64,000 nucleotides of DNA from Poronia punctata. Its lineage: Eukaryota; Ascomycota; Sordariomycetes; Xylariales; Xylariaceae. Positions 1-11,621 of the stretch are shown piece by piece. The position numbers and the translations under genes are program-made. The stretch spans positions 1 through 64,000 of the forward strand of contig MU401558.1 of the NCBI GenBank assembly GCA_022579005.1, given 5' to 3'. Within the stretch, counting starts at the first letter, position 1. Every line of letters starts with the position of its first letter. The notes under the pieces are model-generated. The model saw nothing but the letters and a program-made list of their open reading frames with translations. It did no database searches and was not told the origin of the DNA.

Positions 1-1160
1 ATAATAATAAGCAATATAAAACTTTTAATTATTAAAACTAGCAAAATAGCTAAATTATATATATTAATTAATATATATATAAAAAAGTAAAACTTCTTTT
101 TTTTATAAAATTTACATATATTAAATAAGTAAAAAAAAACCCTTTATAAGAAGACCTTTTTCTTTATAGTAGTTTTTACTACAACTATATAACTTTTACT
201 ATATAAGCATTATATTAATTCCTATTATCTTATAACTTATTAAATTTAATACGTTGCTCTATATAACAATCCTAGCTTTAAAAAAAAGCGTTCTTTTAGC
301 TAAAAGCGTTGCTAAAAAAAAAGCGTTGCTAATGTTTTAACGCTTAATTAATTAAAATTTAAAAAGTAGGTCTAAACTATAAAAAAAACTAAAAAGTCTG
401 TCTTACCTTGCTAAAAGCTTTGCAAGAGGTTAAACCTATAAAGCCTTTAACAAAGTAGGCAGCTAAACTACTTTATTAGTAACTAGTTATTTAACTTTAA
501 CATTTTATAATTTATATAATATAGCTTAAATACTTTAAAACTAAGCCTTTTTTAGTTGCTTTTAGTTGCTTTTAGTTAGCAACGTATATTTTTAGCAACG
601 CTTTTTTTAAAAGCAACGCTTTTTTAAAAAAAAAATAATTCTTTAAAAACACATTTTCCTGCTATAGTAAAGTAGGTATTATACTAGGAAAATATAGCTA
701 TAAAAAATTGTTTTTTTTAAAAAAAAGCGTTGCTTTATATAACAATTCTAGCTTTAAAAAAAAGCGTTTTTTTAGCTAAAAGCGTTGCTAAAAAAAAAGC
801 GTTGCTAACGTTTTAATACCTAATTAGTTAAAATTTAAAAAGTAGGTTTAAATTATAAAAAAAACTAAAAAGTTTATTTTACTTTACTAAAAGCTTTATA
901 AAAAGTTAAACCTATAAAGCCTTTAATAAAGTAAGCAGCTAAACTACTTTACTAGTAACTAGTTATTTAACTTTAATATTTTGCAACCTATATAGTATAG
1001 CCTGGATGCCTTAAAACTAAGCCTTTTTTAGTCGCTTTTAGTTGCTTTTAGTTAGCAACGCATATTTTTAGCAACGCTTCTTTTAAAGGCAACGCTTTTT
1101 TTAAAAAAGAACGATTCTTTAAAAACACATTTTCCCGCTATGGTAAGTAAGTATATAAAG
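1..1160. repeat. AT-rich, RIP-like tract with a tandem pair of about 476-bp repeat units
   Basis: The tract is almost purely A/T and has no usable ORF. It holds two copies of one unit. Copy A runs from about 252 to 684 and copy B from about 728 to 1160, aligning at a constant offset of 476 bases. Each copy carries several GCGTTGCT blocks near its left side and matching inverted AGCAACGC blocks near its right side, the layout of a MITE-like non-autonomous element. Nearly all differences between the copies are C/T or G/A transitions, as expected if RIP hit both copies independently. I see no target-site duplication. The left boundary of the whole tract may lie outside the window. Confidence 0.7.
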
Positions 1161-4100
1161 AGGTTAGTAGGTAAGATTGTGATAAGGATGTATAGTATAT
1201 ATGTTGGATATAATGTCTAGAAACATGGGTAGGTAATTATCAGCCAAACACACTGTACAACTTTTGTTGCCTATGGAGTCAATCGCAGCTGCGTATGGCA
1301 TTTGAACAGCGGTAGGTAGTATCTATATACCTAAGTAGGAATCTTGTCGAACCCTTAGCAATCGTGTAATACTTAACAAAAAGAAAAGAAAAGGGGCGGC
1401 TAACATGACCTTTTCTTTCGGCTGTTACATGGCTCTCTTGCCTGCTGCAAGATATGGTTTTAGTAAGTGCCACTACCGGATTTCAGCATTTCTCTAACAC
1501 TTTGGCTTGTTGTTTTGTTTCTTAATTCCCATCTCAAGTGGTCTTATGTCTGCTTAAATGACGGTTTTAAGTTTTGCTAGTCTGGCTAAAGGTACCTACA
1601 TAGAGAAGGTACAACTTTGATATAGATAGGTGGGGTATCATTTTAAAGAGATAACCTAGTAGGTTCGGTAAAAAAAGAATGAGAAAGTAAGTAGGAATGC
1701 CTATGACATTCTATCACTAATTAGTGCCAGGCTCAGCCTGATAGTTAGAGAGCTTGGAACCAGGCCGAAAAGGGGGAGAATAAAAGTGTATATTGCAATG
1801 AGATAGGCATATTATTATAAAATAAAGTTGGGTTTATACAATCTAACCTGGTAATAAACCACGTATAGAGTAACGGGAAAGGAGTCTCAGTCCTATCATA
1901 CATACAAAACAAAAGGTGACGTTTATGGCTTTATGTCACGGTTCTGATCCGGACTAAGCCAGTCCTAACGTAAGGCCACGCATATATATGTAGATACGGG
2001 AGACCTCTGCTTCTCAGAGAAACCTTCCTTCCTTGTAGAATAACCATAAGTCAATACATAACCTCGAGCGGTGTAAACTATAACAGTTTAGGAGAGGTTT
2101 AAGGTTTTTGTGTTGGTCTTTAGGTCTAGGGGAGGGGAACATGGTTTCGGCATCATTGTAGGCATGCAATGTTCCCCTTACCTCTCTGTGTAATTGGAAT
2201 TCCTTTTCGACGAGATGCTCAGGAACCGACTGACTCACCCAGGGCAGAATTCAAGCCAGGTCGCTTGTCGATCGAGGTGCCCAGTCCTCCTTCCTTCAAC
2301 TCGGAGGGTATCTACTTCACAGGAATGACTTATCATCTCTATTTATTTATTCAGGGGTTCAGCCAGATTTGAGATGGACTCTTTGCCTGTTAACCTCTCT
2401 CATTTGATTAGGAGAGAATACGATCAACCAAAGCGTTGCATATGATAATATGCGTCTCTTGTGCATGAGTAGGGTCGGCAACATGTTTCCAAAGAAAGAC
2501 GTGCTAATCTATCCGAGTCCATTTTGATATAAGACTAGAATCTTGGAGGTACGAGGGGAGTCAGGCGGAATAGGGGTGTAGAAGGGAAACATTACCCCCT
2601 TTGTCCCCCTAATCCACCTACCTATAGACTTGCATGATGCTATTTTGTAATATATTATCTATAGATAAAGTAGAATGTGATGTAGTTTGCTTTATACCAG
2701 TATGTCTTTTTTTATAAACTTGTTTAAAGGCTTAAGATAATTACTTAACTACCTACTCTAGCAATTTAAAACCTCTTTATTAGACCTTTACTTACTTGTA
2801 AACAACTAGATAATGTAGGTAGCCAAGAAAGAGAAAACATAAATAGCTTTTCTACTTGAGAGGAGAAAAGATCAGTTAACATTCTTTAGTCTAAGATAAT
2901 ATTTACTTGCATACTTTAAAAGCACTAGATATACGTTTACCTAGGTATATAAAAGCACAGAAAAGAGCTAATAATACGTTTACTACCTACTATATATATT
3001 AACCTTCTAAAGTCCTACTTGCGTAAAGGTTATAAAAAAAAGGGAGAGAACAAAACATACCCTATCTTCCCTAAGAGCAACTTAGACTAAGCTGCAACAA
3101 AGGTTCAAGACTATTCTTCCTTACGCACCTACTCGTACTCCCTTGATATCTCACCAGACCGCAACTTTCATCTGTTACTTACTTGTACAACCGTGACATA
3201 TTTCGTGACCACACTGTACCAGCTAGCTTGCGTGCTTGCGTTACCAATCATCAAAAAGAAAACATGATCGACAACTAAGGTAGGCAGATCCTACAGTGTA
3301 GTAAGCTTTGTAACGTACTCGTACTGGTAAAGATTCCAAGCCTCCTCACCAGCACCTTCCTCACCTGTAGTCTAGTTCAAGGTTAGGCAAAAGTGCTTAC
3401 ATTTTTTTAACGTCATAGGTAACAAGAAGGAGGGTCACGGTCACGGTCACGGTCAACGGCGTTAGGACATAAAACAAAACGAAACGATCAAGCTACACGT
3501 ACACGTATAAGTCGGTTGTGTGGTTTTATTTCCATTGCAGGCATACATACAGAGCACGCCATTGACCAAGGTCTTGGTGCATAAAGACTAAACCTAGGAT
3601 AGGACATGGGATTGTATTGAGCGGTATTATATAATACTCGTACTTTCCTGCTATCTTGAGAATAGGATAAGGTAGGGAGGAAGGGAAAAAGAAACGGATT
3701 TACTTGCGCCGTTTTTTTCCCCGAAAGAAAAACCGCTACGTAAATAGGTAGGTACCTACTTACTTTATTCGTTCACTTGGCCAAGAAAGGAGGAAGACGC
3801 AAGCTGGAAAAAAAAAACATGCGGGCATATATGTTTATGTGCCTCATCATACGTGGTACTTCCAGGTATACTGCAGGTACGTGGACAGGCTGCATGCATG
3901 CATGCAGTTGCAGACCGGTTATCGTGGAATAGGTTAAGGCTAGGTTAGTTAGGTACTCGTCTTGCTTGCCTGCCGCTTCTCTTCTTGAGTTTTGGAAAAT
4001 GCGGTAAAATAAGGGAGGTATGGTTGTGACAAGGTGCAATCGCATCGCGGCAGGCAAAAAAGTCCAAGTAGGTACTTTAGCTTATTCAATCAATCACTTA

Positions 4101-4662
4101 ATGAACATCCGTAGTTTGGGGTTCTCGGTACCTATTGCTACTAGATCCGAGTACGGTCCCAAACATTTCCCTTGGTTGGTTATACTAACGTCGATTAAAT
4201 CTCTCTACCTTACCTAATGCAGCCAGGAACCCCGTTCTAGGTAGGGAATTCAATTTACTGGAAATGGGTTATGAAAACTTGCAGTCACAAAATAAGGAGA
4301 CAGAATAAACCTTGGGAAAAAAAACAACAAAAAAACAAAGATATTCGCTATGCCAATCTATATACAATAGAAGAAAGAGTTGGTAGACAGACAGGTAACA
4401 AGAACAACAACAACAACAACAACAACAACATAATGGCATAGTATGTGTGTGTGTGTGTGTGTGTTAGGTAGCTGTGATTAAAAAAGGTAGGTGGGCAACC
4501 AAGTTTGTTTTAAATTAGTGCCCCCTTTTACCCCCCAATGTCCATTTCCAGCTTTAAAGGGTATCATGGATGGATCCGCTTCCTCCCGCACCTTCCCGTC
4601 TCAAATCGCGCAACTCACTTTTAACCCAATCGGGCTTAGTTGTTAGATTTGCCCGAAACTTC
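1161..4662. other. Intergenic region, no gene recognised
   Basis: About 3.5 kb without a convincing coding frame; ORFs are under 100 codons and show no family resemblance. It contains a short CGGTCA tandem array (about 3434-3455), an (AAC)n microsatellite (about 4402-4430) and a (GT)n microsatellite (about 4445-4464). It also contains several copies of the octamer TACTCGTA (near 3130, 3316 and 3634). The last few hundred bases are the likely 3' untranslated and terminator region of the GMC gene. Confidence 0.6.
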
Positions 4663-6948
4663 CTAGTTCACAGAAATGCTAGCACCAGCGTGGTGGCCAG
4701 ACGACGACTTTGTCGTGGAGGACTCGAGGGTCGCCAGGATATCCTCGGTAGCCTTCTGGGCCATCATCATGATGGGGAGGACAGGGAAGATGCCGGGTAC
4801 CCTGACGAGGGAGGAAGCATCGACGACGCGGAGGCCGTCAGTGCCGCGGACGCGGAACTTGGAGTCGAGGACGGCCATCTCGTCGTCGTCGCCGCCGATC
4901 TTGTTGGAGCAAGAGGCGTGATGTCCCCAGGATTCCTCGGTGATCCACTGCTCGAGCGCGGCATCGTCGTCGAGAACCTCTGTGGGAGGCCAGAAGATGG
5001 AAGCCGCGCCGTCAATGGCGGGGATGTTCTCGAAGAAGCTCTGGGCCATCCTCATGCCTTCGCGCATGGCACCGACATCCTTGTCGGCATCCTCGGTGCT
5101 CTGACCCTCGTAGGTGTTGTGGAAGGTAATGAGGGGGGTGTCGCGGGGGTTGGTCGACCGTAGCTTGACAGTGCCGGACTTATTCCGCGTGTGGGCCTTG
5201 AGGACCAGCCAAGACCAGTAGTTCTTGTTGGTGGGCGTGGCCGCGTTGGAGGAGTAGCCGGGGTAGAAACCGTTGAAGAGAGCAGGGAACCCACCGATCC
5301 ACAGATCGTGCTCGCCGTCCTCGGAGTAAGACGAGGTGAAGAAACTGCCCATAACGACACCGTTCGAGGCATAAGTACCCTTGGCGGCACCCTCGTTGCT
5401 GGAGTCGACGTATTGGGCCCAGCATGGGTCATCGTCGGCAGCAAGGTAGTAGCAAGACAAGATGCGGGTGAAGTTGGTCGGGAACTCGGCGTTCACGCTT
5501 GTCTCGAGACGATCCTGTAGGTTCTCTCCGACACCGGGCAGGTCAACCACAACAGAGATGTTGAAAGATTCGAGCTCCTCGGCAGGGCCGACACCGGAAA
5601 GCTTCAGTAGCTGGGGAGAGTTGAAAGCGCCGCCGGCGACGATGACCTCCCTGGTAGCAGTAACGGAGCCAGACTCACCACCGTTCTCGCTCTCGCTGGA
5701 ACGGGGATCGGCCCGGTATAGAGACTCACCATACAAGTACTCGATACCGTTAGCCTTGGGCTTGTCACCCGTAGTGTCGAATGTGACCTTGGTGGCCAAG
5801 GTATTCAGAGCAACATCTAGCTTGTATTTCTTGCTTCCGTCGCTGTTCGTGGCTGTGGCAGTATCGTAGACATAGTCACGGGGTGAAGAACGGCGATAGT
5901 TGGTGGAATCCGCGTGCAACGGGAGGCGGGCAAAGGCCCTCTTAGTGTCCCTATCTTCGTTGTCGTTGTTGATGTCCCATTCCAACATGGCATCCATAGC
6001 CTCCACCATGGCGGTGGTCATGTTGAGCGGGAGAAGACCAGTCTCGTAGTCGATGCTGTTCTCCTCGGCCATGGCGACGGCCTCGTTGATGGCGCCGAGA
6101 ATGTTGGTGTTATTGACACCGAAGGCCTTGGCGGCACCGGCGAAGACGGACATGAGCTTGATATCCTGGGCGGCGATCGCGCTGGGGTTGACGGCCATGT
6201 TGATGTAGCCGTCGAAGCCGTGGCTGTCCTCGGTACCCTCGGGCAGAGGGTATTCGACCTTCTCAACCTGCTTCAGGTACTTGCGCATGGCCGAGTTGTC
6301 CCAGGAGTCGTCGCCTGTGACGGTCTTGATGAGATCCCAATCGTTCTTGCTGGGAAGAAGGGCGACGAGAGCGTTGTGCTCTGAACAGCCACCGAGGCCG
6401 CCGTAGCGGGGATAGAAGTTGCCCAAGGGGGTTGATCCGTCGGGTACGTTGACACCGCTGTAATATTGCCCATCCGGAGTCAGATAGGTGAACTTGCGGT
6501 CCTTGAAGGCCATGTCGTCATCTTCGTAGTGACGGGTGAAGAAACCCCAGCTGACCTCGTTCCTCTCGGACGATGGGTTAGCCAGAGCCGGGCTCTCGAC
6601 TTCACGGAGATGGCCAAAGTCACCGCCAGCCTCGACCAACAGAACGCTATGACCAGCAATGGCTAGGTTGGCAGCGAGGGGCGCACCGCCGGGGCCGGAG
6701 CCGACGATGATGTACTCATATTCCGTCTCAGGCGGCGGTGCAGCGGCGAGAATCTGGTCACTCGTCTGCGGGTAGCTGTTCTGGGGCTGGATCTTATCGA
6801 TCAACACATCGATACCGTCGGGCCCATTGCTAAAGGGGAAACATTGTCAGTAACGTGTACTTCTTCCCACAAGAAGGTGGAAACTTTACCTAGCAGAGGC
6901 GTAGGGCGCCAGCGCGCTGAGGAGCGCGAGGTAGGAAAACGACTTCAT
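4663..6948 (-). CDS. Secreted GMC-family FAD oxidoreductase
   Basis: Two exons: 6948-6890 and 6829-4663, joined across a 60-nt intron (GTAAAG...TTTAG). They encode 741 residues. Exon 1 encodes a short hydrophobic leader (MKSFSYLALLSALAPYASA), a probable signal peptide, so the enzyme should be secreted. The FAD-binding motif GSGPGG lies near residues 63-68. The GMC signature 2-like stretch GGAFNSPQLLKLSGVGP is present. The C-terminal catalytic region has WGHHASCSN near residue 654, supplying the conserved active-site histidine. The family (glucose-methanol-choline) oxidises alcohols or sugars using FAD; the substrate cannot be read from sequence. The protein is somewhat longer than the usual 600-650 residues. 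The segment where a second His or Asn normally sits reads VRVPGIFPVLPIMMM, a known variant in part of the family. Aryl-alcohol oxidase or choline-dehydrogenase-like labels are possible but unproven. Confidence 0.9.
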
Positions 6949-9900
6949 TGCAGTCTAGTATGTGGGAAGGAGTGTAAGGGAATGTTGTGTACTAGAAAGA
7001 ATGGTTGAAAGAAAGGCGTGGCAGAAACACACGAGGAGCAGCTCTACTCCGGCCCGTGGTGACCAAGAAGAAATCAGGAGTGAGGGACAGGTATAGACCA
7101 CGAGTAGGATTTTATCTCGCCATCACCGGGTTGATCGCCGGCCTTTATATATACCACCATGGTCTCTTGGAGCCAGCCGGCTGACTTGACTGGTTACCCC
7201 ATACTGCATAGTCCACCAAAGAGGTCGATATAGTGGTTCTCCGTGGTAATCGACCGATGTGAGTCTATTTCGGGTCAACTAGTCATCTCGTGGTACCCAC
7301 AAGTAGTAGGTGCTGACGGTCGACGCGGATTCTCCCACGAGGTCCTGACAAGCTGCTTACGCGCCTCGAATGGTAAGTTCCAATAGAGGAATAGAGGCAG
7401 ACATGGGATATATGCGCGGCAGGGGGGCCAGATAGGCGAAGAGGGTTGCATGGCCACGCTTGTGTTCAAGCTGCAAGGCTGTCAGGAGAAAGGACATGGG
7501 CCAGGCTTGAAAAGGCAGCTGGCCATGTTTCAGACCAGGAGAGACTCCCAGTCAGGCGTTTAAGGCACTGTCTTCTCTGTTAGCTTGCCTGGGCAGTAAA
7601 AGTAATGAGGTAACGCGTGTAGCCGTTATGTTTTCCCTCTCTCTTCTCGCAGGTGATTTTTCCCATCTCTATCCCTAGGTAGGCCGGTATTCTGTGACGA
7701 AGGGTTTATTTCCCAGTAGGTCTTCATCTCGTCAAGCAAGGTTGCCAAACATGGCCGTCATATTCACTTACTCCCAGAATAAATGGGCATGATCCGTCAG
7801 TTTGGGCACGTTATCACACTATTGTTACATCCTAGTACGACTTGGACTTGGATCACCTTTCAGTAACGACTTATGGGTCTCTTCATACTTACTCATCCAG
7901 CTGTGATGGGCAGGTACCTCTACAGCTGGAGTAACCCTTTCGAGATGCGCGCGATAGAATGGTGGTGTCGATAAGGCCTGGTTCGCGTATGGGTAACGGA
8001 GAGATAGGAACAAATTGTGGAGAAGGGCTATAGCTTCTACGAGTATTCAATCAGCCCGATGAGGATGAACAAAACTATTGTTGTGATATAAAGGTGCCAG
8101 ACACTAGAAAACAGACACGACAGAGTATAAGAGGTATGTATGAAGTAAAGATGCACCCACTAGTGCCCATGAATCGGACGCCAAGCTAGGCACTAGTCTC
8201 GGGATCTACCCAAATGTTCAATCTTTATTATGATTCCCTTGCCGATATTGGACTAGTTTGCCTATACCGACATTAGCGCAGGGATACAAGATTGCGCTGC
8301 GCTCAATATTCCGTATATCACGTACTTTTTTCAGTTGGAGTTCCTGTGGTTACGAGTAGATCTCCAAGTGTAGGTTAATGAGGTGTGCTAGGTATCATGA
8401 GTTGAGTACCGATAGGAGGGTTGTGTACAAAACGAGTTTCTTAAAAGATTGGTTACCAATAGGATCAGAGTTATTGTATAAATTAGAGCTCATCTGGGAA
8501 AGACGAATAGGGTTGGGTTTGCTGATGACTTGAAGTCTCACCTTACACTCACCCCCACATGTCACGCTTCCATAACGGCATGTTCATTGCTGGTCACTAT
8601 AAACTGAAGACGAGCTCACCAACTTTTAAGACTTGGATCAAAGACACATATTACTGTGACCGGGCAAGTCACGGGTAATCATGCATGCCGACTCTGTATG
8701 CCAGTAGGCTCCAAAAATCCATGTCATATCTTGCAGATAAGCTGAGATGTAAATTGTGGAGTTGGGGCAATCTATTCGCGTTTACCACATCACGGTGTCG
8801 AAGCGCGTGGATGTCCTTGACCTTGCTCGCGCTCGCATGTCTCAAGTTATTATAACTATGGGCTGAAAGCAAGGCAATCCTAAGGGAATTGTGGGGATGA
8901 TGCGACGGGACTGACTACATGGGTCTAGAAAAGCGTAACGCAACAACTCAGTCCCGTCCCGCGTCTTCATGATCCGGTTTCAGGTGGACAGACGTCTACT
9001 CTCAAGAAGGGGAATATCCAATCTGCTTATGGGGTATTAAGTCAAACCATATAGCGCAAAGAATGTATGGTATGAATGGGAAATGTACATGTTTCGTTTA
9101 CACGTACTCGTATCAAGATACTCCAACTAGCAAAAGGGGCAAGTGGTTGTGTTGCGACGGCGAATCCATGCTCCTCAAAAAGATGGCACAATCGGAGAAC
9201 GCAGTTACGTTAGGCTTTAGCTGTTTCCTGTACCTACTAGTGCTGCGCGTTACCAGGTAACAAACAGGAAACACCATCCAAGCCAAACACAGTGAGTGGG
9301 TCTTATCTGTTACTGGACCTGCATGGTGCATTACTGTACCTGAGAGCTACCCAGCATTTTACTGGAGTAGCGCGCAGACTGTTCTACACGTTATACCCCA
9401 CCCAATAACCTTAAAATATGTGTGCAAGAAGCGAAACACAACCTACAACGAGTCTACCGGGCTCTTTACACATCTAAATAGACACATGCAATACTACCCT
9501 ACCCCCTACCTTTGGGGCGGCATTGATAACCGACACGCCTCTACTTATTATTATGGATTTATACGTGGATTTAGCAGATTGTATATTTTTAGGACACGTA
9601 CATTCTGACCTGTTGGGGTATTTATTACGTGTATAAATTGGAGGCCCATATGAAGTCATAGTCAACTACCACGATGATGACTGCGCGGTCAAGCTCAAGC
9701 TCAAGCTCCCAATACTACCTACAAAGTGTCATTACATATATTCTTCTCTTGCAACGGGAATAACGCGTAACAGTTTATATGATTAGTACGCGTTCCCAGG
9801 TTTTTTCGGTATTTCTCCCGAAACCCCGTCCAAGCCCGTCCCAGAAACGTTGTTTGTGTGTCTGCATCCATCGTCCCTGTTATTATTACTGTTGCAAGAA

Positions 9901-11621
9901 CATGCCAAGTTCCCCAAGCCGCATGGAACCCGGCGCGCCGCACGGCATACGCCACCAATGAAGGTTACCTATGCCTACATAGTCTAGAAGGAGACGTGAA
10001 AAAGAGCCGACGCCAATTCTTTCACCTCCGACATAAGTTAATAGCCTACTCTACTTACTTACCGACCGGCAGAGGTGTTATAGCACCGGTAGATGAAGTA
10101 GGTATCTAAAGCAAGCCAGTGTATGCCAAGAAAAGAATAGCTGAAGTCTACACGAACACAACATACGTCTTTAGTCTAAAATAAGCCAGCCATAGCCAGC
10201 CTTGCCGCTCTCTCTATTTTCAATCATTCCTTCTCACCCCTTAAATCTCCAATATTGACCATGAATAGGTAAGTACTTTTTCCATGGGAAAGTGAAAGAA
10301 AGAAAGAAAGCTAAGCAAGGTGGGGAGGTATAATCTTGATGCTTACTACACCACATACCAGGTTCACGATATCCAACTGCCTTTTTCAATCCTTTTCTTC
10401 TTTTCTTCAGCCGCAGAAAACCAAAACCCCACATGGCATAGGCATGTAGACAAGGTACCTATGGGTTTTCCCTTGATCGGGTTTCCATATCCGATAAACC
10501 GTCTTCGTACGAATGGGATAAGATGGGCGCGTCGTTGTCGGTCTGCGAGAAAAAAAAAAAAAAAAAAGGCGAGTTCTAGTCTAATCTATTGAGCATGCTT
10601 CTAGAAGGGCGCCTGATATGCAAGGTCCGGACTAGACTAGGTAATCAGTTGAACTTGAACTTGAACTTGACCCCAGTGGAGCTGAGCTGTACGGAGCATT
10701 TTTCCTACTTACTACTTACTACCTACTACTATTAATGTTCCTGCCTGTCCCCGTCCAAACACTCTCTGGGTTAATATATTCTGCTGAGTAGGCATTACTA
10801 TTACCCACGTGTTTTTTTTCTTCCTATCAGGGGAAAACATCAAGCAAGATAAGGACTGTACATGTTTTGGGGTACATAGGTTTTATTTTCTACTACGAAG
10901 ATCATTGCCAACAAGACAGACAACGTGAGAAGCAGGGTAAAGGGAACGGGAGATCGACTGAAGATTGTTTTTGCCACTGAAAGTTACGAACCGTCTGGGA
11001 CTTTCAATAGTATACCTACTTTATGCAATGCTATCCCGCGCCGACCGGTGTGTAGTGCATACATATATATATATAGGTAGTCGCCTTTTTCTCCCCTTCC
11101 GCCTTTCTTGCAGTCATGGCCGGCTTCCATGCATACAAAGCACCCCCCCCCCCCCCCCCACCTTCCACGGATGTAGTGATCAAGAAGAGGAGAGATATAT
11201 AGAAAGGACTTCTCGCCTTTCTTTCTCCTTCTTCTCTTGACATTTACACATTATCCGCTGAATGGGGGCTCCCCATTTCGGTTCTCCCCCCCTCCCCCCT
11301 TTTTCTCTTTTCTTCTCATGCTCCTGCCCAACGAGCAGAACCAGAAATAACGCTCCTCTTTTGAATATGTACCTAGGTATTGATGACTACCTCACCTACC
11401 TAGGCTACGGTCTTCTCTCGGATGAAAACTATTAAAACCATGCCCAAGGGCGCTCAAGTGTTCAATTCGTTTTCTATTATTATTCTTTGTCTAAAACCGT
11501 CCTGGTATCCCGTTTTAATTTATCATCGCGCCATTATCCAATAATACACCTCCTCTTATCCCCGAAAGCTGTTTTCTTACAAAATTCCATCCTCCCGCAA
11601 ACCCCCAACCAACCAACCCAA
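6949..11621. other. Long intergenic region, no gene recognised
   Basis: About 4.7 kb between the GMC gene and the 3' end of the ABC transporter. All open frames are short and show no coding character or splice-linked continuation. It contains a TTGAAC hexamer run (about 10648-10668), an A-run near 10551-10567 and a C-run near 11143-11159. It also has scattered TACTCGTA/TACGAGTA octamers (near 8038 and 9104). I see no RNA gene or transposon structure. Confidence 0.6.
7143..7153 (-). promoter_or_regulatory. Candidate TATA box of the GMC gene
   Basis: On the minus strand the sequence TATATATAAAGG lies about 195 bases upstream of the GMC start codon at 6948. It is the clearest TATA-like site in that promoter. 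Position and sequence are the only support. Confidence 0.4.

Noticed and set aside
1..1160. A telomere or subtelomeric end
   Set aside because: No TTAGGG-type repeats; the AT-rich sequence is better explained as RIP-damaged repeat units.
4570..6384. Several plus-strand frames of 100-200 codons
   Set aside because: All are antisense shadows of the GC-rich GMC oxidoreductase gene.
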